Assembly (NCBI GenBank): GCA_029987025.1
Contig: DALTWQ010000012.1
Location: 1 to 22,451 of the forward strand
Origin: Methanocorpusculum sp.
Lineage (GTDB): Archaea; Halobacteriota; Methanomicrobia; Methanomicrobiales; Methanocorpusculaceae
DNA: 22,451 bases
Direction: 5' to 3'
In this document: in pieces, positions 14,773-22,451 of the stretch
Position numbering within the stretch: position 1 is the first letter of the stretch
Layout of the letters: each line of letters opens with the position of its first letter
Program-made: the position numbers and the translations under genes
Notes under the pieces: generated by a model
What the model saw: the letters and a program-made list of their open reading frames with translations, nothing else
Told to the model about the DNA's origin: nothing
Database searches by the model: none

Positions 14773-14794
14773 TATAATACACCCAACCAAATAC

Positions 14795-14800
14795 AAAAAA
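14795..14800 (-). terminator. T-run between mutL and the nuclease gene
   Basis: Six T on the minus strand lie 21 bases after the mutL stop and about 25 bases before the nuclease ATG. It may end the mutSL operon; the adjoining TTTGTATTT could instead be the nuclease promoter box. Confidence 0.35.
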
Positions 14801-14820
14801 GATGTCAGTCATAATCATCC

Positions 14821-16875
14821 TCACGTCCTCAAAAACATTTTTTCGAGTTCTCCTTTCGAAAGTGTAATGACTGTGGGTCGTCCGTGCGGGCATGTGTACG
14901 GCGAATCTGTCTGGGCAAGCTGCCGCAGCAGTTCTTCCATCTGCGGGGCTGTAAGCGCCGTGTTTCCTTTTACAACTGCCCGGCACGCTGCTGTTTTCAG
15001 CACACGGTCAAGCGCCCTCTCCGGATTTTTCTCTGCATTGCCGCAGAGTTCTGCAATAATCTCATGGACTACCGCAGGGTCCCCGAGTTTTGATGATACA
15101 GCGGGGACACAGCGTACTGCCCAGACATCCTGTCCGAACGGTTCAATGCCGTATCCTGCTTTTTCCAGAGCCGGAAGAAGTGTCGGAAGAACTGCCGCCT
15201 CAGCACGGGAAAGTGTAAGCGTAACCGGCGATATGAGCTCCTGACCTGCATGTTCCTCTGCCGCTTTTTTGACCAGGGCATCATACATAATCCGCTCGTG
15301 CGCTGCGTGCTGATCGATGATAAGCAGATTTCCTGCCGCATCTTTTGCAAGAATATATGTCCCTGAAATCTGTCCCAGGACCTCCGGAATCGGAAATGCC
15401 GATTTGCTCTCTGCAGATGTTTCTCTATCGCCGAAAATAATCCGTTCCGTTCTTTTCAGCTGCTGCTCGGTCTTCCGCGGCGATGAGTATGACGGAGCAG
15501 GGTATTTCTGTTCAATTACATACGCCGGTTCCGGAGTACTCTGCGGCGGTCTGCTTCCTGATATATCAGAATGCTGATATGAGTAGGATGCAGTATCTGT
15601 ATCGCTCACCGACGACTCAACGGTTTTTTGTCCGTACGGATTGTTAAGTGCAGAGTACACTTTCTCTGCAAGAGATGATTTTGTATCGCCAGCGTTTTCT
15701 TTCGATGATGCGGTTTCAGTCTTCAGGTATGTTTTTTCTGCAGACTGTTTGCCGGCAGGTTTCTGCTGCGCATCCGTCTCCGGCGCAGTTTCTCTCTTTC
15801 CGAATGCCGCCTCAAGTGCCGGGGAAATCAGTTTTGCCTGTGTGTCTGGCTCTTTCTTCTGCGAAAATATCTTTTCCTCATGCAGAACGCAGTAGACAGC
15901 ATCCTGCACCGCTGATGCGACCTCACGCTCGCGTGAGATGCGCACCTCGCGTTTTGTCGGGTGCACATTTACATCAATCTCGCGCAGGTCCACTTTGATG
16001 TCTAAGAATGCCGCAGGGTACATTCCTTTCGGGAGAAGTGTGCCGTATCCTTCACGTACTGCCCACTGAAGCGTGCGTGAGGTAATCTGCCGTCCGTTTA
16101 TCGTGAGATAGAACCGCGACGGTGTCGGGCGCATCTCGCATCCCGGTTTTGTAATCCAGCCGGACACAGATGCAGCCTGATTCGAGCCTTCCGCCTGAAT
16201 CAGTGATTTTGCAAAACCTGTTCCAAACACTGCTGCAATAGCGTCCGGATAACTGCCGTTTCCGTATGTTCTGAACCGTTCCTTGCCGTTGAAAAGCAGA
16301 ACAACCGCCGTATTTCTGCAGGATAAAGCGATACGCTCCACCATGTCGTAGATGTGCGAAAGTTCCGTTGAAAGAGACTTCTGGAATTTTTTACGTGCAG
16401 GTGTGTTGTAGAATAAATCCTCAACAATAATAGTTGTGCCGTCCGGCGCTCCGGCAGAACTCTGCTTTATCAGATTTCCGCCGTGAATAATCAGCTGCAC
16501 TGCCTCTGGAGAGCTGCTCCCCTGCTCTTTTGAGGTGAACGTAACTTTTGATACAGCGGCAATGCTTGCAAGCGCTTCGCCTCTGAACCCTAAGGTTGCA
16601 ATGCCGTTTAAGTCCTCAGGTCCTGCAATTTTGCTTGTTGCATGCTGCTGAAACGCGAGAAGAGCATCTTCTGATGAAACCCCGCAGCCGTCATCAGACA
16701 CGGAGATGCCGGTTACGTTTTTTGCATCCGCACGAATGTCAATAGTGATGCGTTTTGCTCCCGCATCGATGGAGTTTTCCACCAGTTCCTTTACAACAGA
16801 TGCAGCACGCTCAACCACTTCGCCGGCAGCGATTTTGTTGATTGTATCTTCATCAAGCAGATGTATTTTGCTCAT
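14821..16875 (-). CDS. mutL: DNA mismatch repair protein MutL (endonuclease type)
   Basis: The 684-residue protein has the GHKL ATPase N-terminus (KIAAGEVVERAASVVKEL, with E30 and N34; DDGCG 61-65; TLGFRGEAL 94-102), a variable Ser/Thr/Glu-rich linker (about 340-490) and a C-terminal dimerisation and endonuclease domain. The metal motif reads DQHAAHERIMYD (521-532), followed by ACRAVVKGN (630-638) and CPHGRP (662-667), so it is a nicking MutL as in organisms without MutH. The usual last Glu of DQHA(X)2E(X)4E is Asp here. Its ATG overlaps the mutS stop by 4 bases, with a GGAG site inside mutS. Mismatch repair by MutS/MutL is patchy in archaea and considered bacterial in origin. Confidence 0.96.
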   Translation of the reverse strand: MSKIHLLDEDTINKIAAGEVVERAASVVKELVENSIDAGAKRITIDIRADAKNVTGISVSDDGCGVSSEDALLAFQQHATSKIAGPEDLNGIATLGFRGEALASIAAVSKVTFTSKEQGSSSPEAVQLIIHGGNLIKQSSAGAPDGTTIIVEDLFYNTPARKKFQKSLSTELSHIYDMVERIALSCRNTAVVLLFNGKERFRTYGNGSYPDAIAAVFGTGFAKSLIQAEGSNQAASVSGWITKPGCEMRPTPSRFYLTINGRQITSRTLQWAVREGYGTLLPKGMYPAAFLDIKVDLREIDVNVHPTKREVRISREREVASAVQDAVYCVLHEEKIFSQKKEPDTQAKLISPALEAAFGKRETAPETDAQQKPAGKQSAEKTYLKTETASSKENAGDTKSSLAEKVYSALNNPYGQKTVESSVSDTDTASYSYQHSDISGSRPPQSTPEPAYVIEQKYPAPSYSSPRKTEQQLKRTERIIFGDRETSAESKSAFPIPEVLGQISGTYILAKDAAGNLLIIDQHAAHERIMYDALVKKAAEEHAGQELISPVTLTLSRAEAAVLPTLLPALEKAGYGIEPFGQDVWAVRCVPAVSSKLGDPAVVHEIIAELCGNAEKNPERALDRVLKTAACRAVVKGNTALTAPQMEELLRQLAQTDSPYTCPHGRPTVITLSKGELEKMFLRT

Positions 16876-19505
16876 GGCTTCTTCTCCAGAAGGGACTTCA
16901 GTTCAGTTATGAACATCAATGCCTGCAGAGGCGTCATTGTGTCAGGGTTTGCTTCACGCACCCGTGTTTCAACCTCGGAAGGCTCTGATTCGGACGGTTC
17001 GGCATCAACTAAAAGCATCTGTGTGTAGTACTTCTGTCCGCCGGATGCCGCATCTTCGCGAAGCGCTTCCTTTAAAATCTCCTCGGCACGGGTGAGCACT
17101 TTTTTCGGAACTCCCGCAATTTTTGCCACATGAATGCCGTAACTTCTATCTGTTGCGCCCGGAATCAGTTTACGTAAGAACGTGATATCATGGCTGTCTT
17201 CTTTTACGGCGAAATGATAATTTCTGATGCGCTTCAGTTCGCCCTCCATGGAGATTAACTGATGGAAGTGCGTTGCAAAAAGCGTCCGCGGGCCGCTCCC
17301 TCCTTTTCCGTGCAGATACTCTAAAACGGCTCTTGCAATAGAGTAGCCGTCAACGGTACTCGTACCTCTGCCGATTTCGTCTAAGAGAATCAGACTGCGT
17401 TCGGTTGCATTGTTTAAGATGCCTGCAAGTTCGAGCATCTCAACCATGAAGGTACTCTGACCTCCTGCAAGGTCATCAGATGCGCCTACTCTCGTAAAGA
17501 CTCTATCCACAACACCCACACGGGCAAACCGTGCCGGAACAAAGCATCCTGTCTGAGCCATAATGCAGATTAAGGCAACCATACGCATGTAGGTGGATTT
17601 ACCGGCCATATTTGCACCGGTCAGAATCAGAATCTGCTTATCAGATGCACTCATCTCGGTGTCGTTGGGTACATATCCGCCGGGAACGGTATTCTCTACA
17701 ATAGGGTGTCTTCCGTCGCGGATTAAAAGCTCCGGCTGCAGAACAATTTCAGGGCGGACATAGTTGTTTGTTACGGCTAAATCCGCAAAAGAAGCCGTGC
17801 GGTCGATGATGCCGACTGCGAGGGCTGCATCCTGCAGTGCTTTTACCTGCCCTCTGAGTGTTTCTATAAGGGACTCGTAGAGCTGAATCTCTAATGCAAG
17901 CGTCCGCTCATCAGCCTGCGCCATCAGCGCTTCGCGTTCACGAAGCGAGGGAATCGTAAAGCGTTCACCGTTTGCCGTGGTCTGTTTGCGCTCATACTCC
18001 GGCGGCACTTTATCGAGATTGCTTTTGGTAACCTCGATGTAGTAGCCGAAGACATTGTTGTAGGCAATCTTTAATGATTTAATGCCGGTCCGCTCACGCT
18101 CTGCATTCTGTAAATCCGCAATCCATGTCCTGCCGTTTGCGGTGATGTCGCGGAATTTGTCAAGGTCTGCAGAGTAGCCGGCGCGGATGACATGTCCGTT
18201 TTTGTAAACCGCCGGCGGCTCTTCCACAATAGCGGATTCGATAAGGTCAGCGATTCCGGTAAATGAAGGAATCGAGGTGACAGCATCACGGAGAATGCCT
18301 TCTGCCCCGCTCAATGCTTCGGATAAAGCCGGGAGTTCGCGAAGACTTGCGGCGAGCGCCAGCAGATCCTGCGGACGTGCGTTTCCGAATGCGATGCGTC
18401 CTGCAATGCGTTCGATATCAGAGAAGTGGGAGAGAATCGAGCGGATGTCTGATAAAAGAACCGGACGTTCGGTAAAGAACTGCACCGCATCCAGACGCAG
18501 ATTGATTTTATCAGGAGATGTCAGGGGTCTGGTTACTGCCTCGCGAAGCGCACGGGAACCCATGGGGGTTTTTGTGCGGTTTAAAAAGCCGAAGACAGTT
18601 GTGTCATTTCTGTCTCCTCTGAGCGGGGTTATGATTTCCAGATTCCGTAAGGCTGCCGCATCCAGAATCATCGCATCCCCGCTGTATTTGCGGGTAAATC
18701 CCTGGATGTGCGGCAGCGATGTCTTCTGTGTTTTTTCTGCGTAGCGCAGTGCGGCAGCTGCTGCACTGATGCAGAGGGAAGATCCGGTATCAAACCCGTC
18801 GAGGGAGGCTACCCCGAACCGGGTGCAGAGCATCTCCGAAGCCCCCGCAAAGTCAGCAGAGGAAACCGGTGTAATCACTCTTCCGCAGCCGGTCAGGTAC
18901 GTAATTAAATCAGCCTGCGAATCAGCGGGAATAAGAATCTCAAGAGGGCTGTATCGTTCAATTTCAGCGGCGAGTGTGTCAAATCCGTTTTTCGTTTCGA
19001 TATCTTCGACAAAGAACTCGCCGGTTGAGACATCAAGAAATGCAAGGCCTGCGGTATTTTTCTTTGCATCCGGTGCGATGCTTAACAGATAATGTGCCGC
19101 ACTTCCGGGGATTATATCAGCATCGATAACGGTTCCCGGCGTTACAACCCGTGTAACGTCACGCTTGACAACACCTTTTGCAAGCTTCGGGTCTTCGGTC
19201 TGCTCGCAGACTGCAACCTTGTAGCCTTTCCGAATCATCCGCGGAAGATAAAGGTCTACTGCATGGAACGGAATTCCTGCGAGCGGAATGGGGTTTCCGT
19301 CAGGGCCTTTTGAACGCGAGGTAAGAACAAGGTCCAGCTCACGCGAACAGATAACCGCATCCTCAAAGAACGTCTCGTAAAAATCACCCATCCGCATGAA
19401 TAAAATGCAGTCGGGATACTGTGCCTTAAACAGTTTTACCTGCTGCATTGCAGGAGTGAGTTTTGCGAAATAAGCATCTCTGGTTTCCGGTGCGGAGTCT
19501 GTCAT
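16872..19505 (-). CDS. mutS: DNA mismatch repair protein MutS
   Basis: The 877-residue protein is full-length MutS of the MutS1 type. The mismatch-reading motif F42-Y-E44 lies in MGDFYETF, the lever and clamp regions fill the middle, and the ATPase carries Walker A TGANMAGKST (629-638), the DDLAGGQSTFMVEM signature (677-690), Walker B LILLDEIGRGTS (705-716) and ATHFHQL (744-750). A C-terminal helix with TPLQALMFITELKSL (858-872) matches the tetramer/MutL-contact tail. It binds base mismatches and small loops and recruits MutL. It lies 15 bases after the unknown 120-residue gene and overlaps mutL by 4 bases. No clear ribosome site is seen. Confidence 0.97.
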   Translation of the reverse strand: MTDSAPETRDAYFAKLTPAMQQVKLFKAQYPDCILFMRMGDFYETFFEDAVICSRELDLVLTSRSKGPDGNPIPLAGIPFHAVDLYLPRMIRKGYKVAVCEQTEDPKLAKGVVKRDVTRVVTPGTVIDADIIPGSAAHYLLSIAPDAKKNTAGLAFLDVSTGEFFVEDIETKNGFDTLAAEIERYSPLEILIPADSQADLITYLTGCGRVITPVSSADFAGASEMLCTRFGVASLDGFDTGSSLCISAAAAALRYAEKTQKTSLPHIQGFTRKYSGDAMILDAAALRNLEIITPLRGDRNDTTVFGFLNRTKTPMGSRALREAVTRPLTSPDKINLRLDAVQFFTERPVLLSDIRSILSHFSDIERIAGRIAFGNARPQDLLALAASLRELPALSEALSGAEGILRDAVTSIPSFTGIADLIESAIVEEPPAVYKNGHVIRAGYSADLDKFRDITANGRTWIADLQNAERERTGIKSLKIAYNNVFGYYIEVTKSNLDKVPPEYERKQTTANGERFTIPSLREREALMAQADERTLALEIQLYESLIETLRGQVKALQDAALAVGIIDRTASFADLAVTNNYVRPEIVLQPELLIRDGRHPIVENTVPGGYVPNDTEMSASDKQILILTGANMAGKSTYMRMVALICIMAQTGCFVPARFARVGVVDRVFTRVGASDDLAGGQSTFMVEMLELAGILNNATERSLILLDEIGRGTSTVDGYSIARAVLEYLHGKGGSGPRTLFATHFHQLISMEGELKRIRNYHFAVKEDSHDITFLRKLIPGATDRSYGIHVAKIAGVPKKVLTRAEEILKEALREDAASGGQKYYTQMLLVDAEPSESEPSEVETRVREANPDTMTPLQALMFITELKSLLEKKP

Positions 19506-19520
19506 AATGGTAGGTAAAAA

Positions 19521-19883
19521 TTATTTGTTCCTGAGTACTTCTTCTGCTTTATCGATAAAGGCTAATGCATCTTTTTTCTGCTCTGCAATATCAACCTTGT
19601 ACCCTTCGGCAAGTGCGTAAAATTCCAGAAATGCAGCCCGGATTTTTTCCATCTCCAGGACTGCGTTCTCTGACCCTTCCAGTTCTTCGGCACGGCGCTT
19701 TAAAAGAAACCGGCACTCACCATAGTAAAAGCAGAGTTTTTTGTTGTACTTTTTTTCTGCAGTAATAATCTGTCCGGCATTCTGCATCTCACGTACTTCT
19801 GCGCATCCGGCGATGAGTTTTTCAAGGCGACGGCTGAATCTGGAAGAGACTTTAAACCGTGTGTACTTTCTTTTAAATCCCAT
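19521..19883 (-). CDS. Unrecognised basic helical protein, 120 residues
   Basis: I do not recognise this family. The protein starts with a strongly basic stretch (KRKYTRFKVSSRFSRR, 4-19) and is then rich in Lys, Glu and Ala with heptad-like spacing, as in a helical bundle or coiled coil; no membrane segment or cysteine metal motif is seen. It lies 8 bases after purM and 15 bases before mutS, in the same direction, so it is almost certainly co-transcribed with them. Its basic N-terminus would suit nucleic-acid or ribosome contact. A role with MutS is possible from position only. A real gene is likely because of the clean operon packing. Confidence 0.72.
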   Translation of the reverse strand: MGFKRKYTRFKVSSRFSRRLEKLIAGCAEVREMQNAGQIITAEKKYNKKLCFYYGECRFLLKRRAEELEGSENAVLEMEKIRAAFLEFYALAEGYKVDIAEQKKDALAFIDKAEEVLRNK

Positions 19884-19891
19884 GAGCGTGA

Positions 19892-20881
19892 TTACTGAAT
19901 TTCTTCACCTTTTAAGATGACTTTGTGCTCGGGGATGACGTGTCCTACTGCTTTTGCGCCCGGAATCAGTTTAATGATTTTATCTGCATCAGCAGGGGAT
20001 ACTATGTATGCGAATCCCATACCCATGTTGAAGGTGCGGTAGAGCTCGTTTGCGGAAAGGTTTCCTTTCTCTGCAATCCATGCGAGAACTTCAGGAACCG
20101 GCATGGGGTCTTCGAAGGAGAATCCGTACCCGGTAATACGCAGGAAGTTTAAGAGACCGCCGCCGGTTACATGGCACATGCCGTGTACATCGACTTTGCT
20201 GCAGACATCAAGAACTTCGGAGTAGATACGGGTTGGTGTCAGGAGTGCTTCGCCCACGGTTTTTCCGGACGGAAGAACAGTCCTGTATCCGCCGTTTTCC
20301 TCGGCGATTTTACGTGCAAGGGTGTATCCGTTTGAGTGAACGCCGGTACTTGGAACGCCGACAATAACATCTCCCGGGACAACCTTTTCGCCGGTGACTA
20401 TCTTGGATTTGTCCTGAACGCCGAGGCAGGTTCCTGCAAGGTCAAGGCCGTTAATCATGCCTTTGAGAGTTGCAGTCTCTCCCCCGACAATATTTACGTT
20501 TGCAAGTCCGGCGCCTTCGTTTAAGCCGATGCCGATCTGAATCATCTGTTCCTTGTCGATGCCTTCCGTTGCAATGTAGTCCACAAAGGCAACCGGTTCG
20601 ATGTTCATCACATACATGTCGTTGACGTTCATCGCCATACAGTCGATACCGACCGTGTGCCAGTCTTGTAAGTCGTCAGCGACACGCATCTTGGTACCGA
20701 CGCCGTCAGTGCAGAGAGATAAGACCTTGTCTCCGAAATCAATCAGACCGGAGAAGTGGCCGACGTCACCTACCATGCCGTATTTGCCGCTTCTGCGGTA
20801 GGACAGCATTTTGATGAGGGATTTAACACCGTCTGCCTCTAAATCAATATCAACGCCTGCGTCTTTGTACGAGTAGGCCAT
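19892..20881 (-). CDS. purM: Phosphoribosylformylglycinamidine cyclo-ligase (AIR synthetase)
   Basis: The 329-residue protein is PurM, which closes the imidazole ring of 5-aminoimidazole ribotide from FGAM with ATP. Family motifs are SYKDAGVDI (4-12), TDGVGTK (58-64, phosphate/substrate loop), MAMNVND (82-88), VGGETA (132-137), GVHSNGYTLAR (180-190) and HVTGGGL (237-243). Its length is normal. The ATG at 20881 is 2 bases after the lysC stop and uses a GGAGGAG site formed by the Glu codons at the end of lysC, so translation is coupled. It is followed after 8 bases by the unknown gene upstream of mutS. Confidence 0.96.
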   Translation of the reverse strand: MAYSYKDAGVDIDLEADGVKSLIKMLSYRRSGKYGMVGDVGHFSGLIDFGDKVLSLCTDGVGTKMRVADDLQDWHTVGIDCMAMNVNDMYVMNIEPVAFVDYIATEGIDKEQMIQIGIGLNEGAGLANVNIVGGETATLKGMINGLDLAGTCLGVQDKSKIVTGEKVVPGDVIVGVPSTGVHSNGYTLARKIAEENGGYRTVLPSGKTVGEALLTPTRIYSEVLDVCSKVDVHGMCHVTGGGLLNFLRITGYGFSFEDPMPVPEVLAWIAEKGNLSANELYRTFNMGMGFAYIVSPADADKIIKLIPGAKAVGHVIPEHKVILKGEEIQ

Positions 20882-20883
20882 TG

Positions 20884-22272
20884 TTACTCCTCCTCGTTTA
20901 ATCTGAACTCTTCGTGAATGGCGCGGACCGCCTTGACACCGTCGTTTCCGTTAACTACGAAGGAGACATTGACCTCGGAGCCCTGGGAAATCATAAGAAC
21001 GTTAATCTTCTTTTCGCCCAGGCTCTTGAAGATGCGTGCAAGGGTTCCCGGTGTTCCGCGCATGCCGGAACCGACAACAGATACGACCTGCACGTCGTTT
21101 GAGATGGTGTAGCGTTTGATAAAGCCCTTCTCCTGAATCTTCTTTAAAGCACCCTCTGCCCTGCTTACCTCCTCTTCGGTGATAATCATCGAGATGTTAA
21201 GTTCGGATGAACCCTGACTGATGAGCATGACATTTACCGATGCATCGGCAAGTGCGGTGAAAATCTCACCGGCAACACCCGGTCTTCCGGCTGCAAATCC
21301 GGTGACAGAAATAAGGCAGCTGTTTTTGATAAGAGATACTGCTTTTACAATGCGCTCGTCTGCGTGCGTCTCGCGGCTGATAAGCGTTCCCGGGTGTGCC
21401 GGGTTGAAGGTATTTCTGACATAGACCGGAATGTCTTTTTCCATGGCCGGAAGAAGGGCACGGGAGTGAATGACCTTTGCGCCGAAGTAGGACATCTCCA
21501 TCATTTCGATAAAGGAGATGGTATCAATGACACGTGCTTCGGGAATCATGCGCGGGTCTGTGGTCATAACACCGTCGACATCAGTCCAGATGATAACCTC
21601 ATCTGCATCAATACCTGCACCGATGATGGCTCCTGAGTAATCTGAACCGCTTCTTCCAAGCGTTGCAACAGAACCGTCGCCTGAGCATCCGGCAAAGCCC
21701 TGAATGACCGGCACATCAGTTCCGAGCTTACTTCCGATACGTTCTGCAATACGCGGGTAGCTTTCCGGAAGGGCGGTTGCATTTCCGTGGACGCCGTCGG
21801 TTATGATGCCTGCATCACAGCCGCTTATCTGGAAGGAGGAGATTCCTATCTGCCGCAGTGCAGCGGAAACGATGGGTGCAGATAATTTTTCTCCGATGGA
21901 TATGATATAGTCACGGGAGCGTGCGGTAAGTTCACGCAGGTTTCCGACAGCAGCGAGCATGTCGCGGAGACGCTCAAGGCGGATTTCGAGGTGTGCGGTT
22001 ACTTCCCCGACAAAGTCCGGTGCAACCTCTTTTAAGGTGTCGATATGGCGTGTTTTAAGCTGAGTGATAAATGTATCAAGAAATCCTGCTTCAGCTCCGG
22101 CTATGATGTGTTCTGCTGCATCGATAATCTGGTCGGTTACTTTCGTCATTGCAGATACAACAACAGCAACTTCGTTTCCTTTATCATGCGATTCCCTGAT
22201 AATTGCGACTGCCTTTCTGATGGCTGCTGCATCACCTACGGAGGTCCCTCCGAATTTCATTACTACACGCAT
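20884..22272 (-). CDS. lysC: Aspartate kinase with two ACT domains
   Basis: The 462-residue protein begins MRVVMKFGGTSVGD, the aspartokinase signature, followed by the amino-acid kinase fold with SIGEKLSA, LGRSGSDYSGAIIG and TDVDGVMTTDPRMI, and two C-terminal ACT regulatory domains (about 310-380 and 385-455, each with an 'ISQGSSELN' or 'ISQGSEVNVSFV' segment). It phosphorylates aspartate, the first step to lysine, threonine and methionine; the ACT pair suggests feedback control by an end product. The frame extends to a TTG at 22287, but the ATG at 22272 has GGTG about 10 bases upstream and fits the family start. It is first in the lysC-purM-unknown-mutS-mutL run. Confidence 0.95.
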   Translation of the reverse strand: MRVVMKFGGTSVGDAAAIRKAVAIIRESHDKGNEVAVVVSAMTKVTDQIIDAAEHIIAGAEAGFLDTFITQLKTRHIDTLKEVAPDFVGEVTAHLEIRLERLRDMLAAVGNLRELTARSRDYIISIGEKLSAPIVSAALRQIGISSFQISGCDAGIITDGVHGNATALPESYPRIAERIGSKLGTDVPVIQGFAGCSGDGSVATLGRSGSDYSGAIIGAGIDADEVIIWTDVDGVMTTDPRMIPEARVIDTISFIEMMEMSYFGAKVIHSRALLPAMEKDIPVYVRNTFNPAHPGTLISRETHADERIVKAVSLIKNSCLISVTGFAAGRPGVAGEIFTALADASVNVMLISQGSSELNISMIITEEEVSRAEGALKKIQEKGFIKRYTISNDVQVVSVVGSGMRGTPGTLARIFKSLGEKKINVLMISQGSEVNVSFVVNGNDGVKAVRAIHEEFRLNEEE

Positions 22273-22325
22273 ATTTCTAAACACCAATTGTTAATAAGTA
22301 ATGTATGCTCTCTAAAGAGATAAAG
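22273..22325 (-). promoter_or_regulatory. lysC upstream region with TATA-like box and inverted repeat
   Basis: Reading leftward, a GCTTTATCTC box (about 22325-22316) is followed by the inverted repeat TCTCT-AA-AGAGA (22309-22320), then CTTATTAAC and a GGTG ribosome site before the ATG. The repeat overlaps the likely promoter and may be an operator; the assignment is tentative. Confidence 0.35.
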
Positions 22326-22385
22326 CATTACAGCCAGAGGCGGAGAGAATAGGGGAATAAACAGCAAGCAGTTGAGGTACTGCAG

Positions 22386-22392
22386 AAAAAAA
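22386..22392 (-). terminator. T7 run, probable end of a minus-strand gene beyond the right edge
   Basis: Seven T on the minus strand, preceded by GGACC and near a GCAGT/ACTGC hairpin (22368-22372/22379-22383). No coding frame is supported between here and 22451. Confidence 0.3.
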
Positions 22393-22451
22393 GGGTCCTT
22401 CGCCATTTTATGTGATTTTGAAATAAGGAGAACTTTTTAGTCAGCGCGTAG

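Noticed and set aside
14773..14796. TTG start for the YhcG nuclease
   Set aside because: No ribosome site, and it falls in the T-rich promoter/terminator stretch; the ATG at 14772 starts the family N-terminus.

Overview
This is chromosomal sequence from a methanogenic archaeon, most likely order Methanomicrobiales; Methanocorpusculum or a close relative is my guess from gene content and moderate GC, not something I could test. The evidence for an archaeon is the DUF2070 membrane protein, an archaeal-type NAC protein, an archaeal TrmI tRNA methyltransferase, a RecJ-like DHH nuclease beside a PUA protein, a Dph6-type ATP pyrophosphatase, TTTATATA-like boxes about 25 bases before starts, and T-run terminators. 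MutS, MutL and a CotH/VTC cassette are typical bacterial imports into mesophilic methanogens.

Layout, left to right. Bases 1-131 hold the N-terminus of LL-diaminopimelate aminotransferase (minus). 271-3700 (minus) carries DUF2070, then the pair pfkB-type kinase plus dph6. 3809-7007 (minus) is a compact three-gene cassette: VTC-domain protein, DUF4956 membrane protein, CotH-like kinase with a Gly/Asn/Met-rich insert. 7008-8355 is an accessory stretch: a gene-free block with four hairpins ending in a textbook terminator (candidate ncRNA, plus strand), a DUF2178 membrane protein overlapping an XRE regulator (plus), then a second gene-free block with a promoter-linked stem-closed RNA candidate (minus) and a long inverted repeat.

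8356-11243 (minus) is a tightly overlapping operon: RecJ-like nuclease, PUA protein, NAC, TrmI. The divergent plus-strand set 11334-13702 contains a small two-helix membrane protein, an EamA/DMT transporter, a cupin and an MBL-fold hydrolase. 13741-14772 is an orphan YhcG/DUF1016 PD-(D/E)XK nuclease (minus). 14821-22272 (minus) is one run of genes in the order lysC (aspartokinase), purM, an unrecognised 120-residue basic protein, mutS, mutL, with gaps of -4 to 15 bases, so the mismatch repair pair is probably co-transcribed with amino-acid and purine biosynthesis. The last 179 bases are the lysC upstream region and contain no gene I can support.

The most interesting material is the two unexplained RNA-like loci around the DUF2178/XRE pair, the CotH/DUF4956/VTC cassette, and the unknown protein embedded next to mutS.
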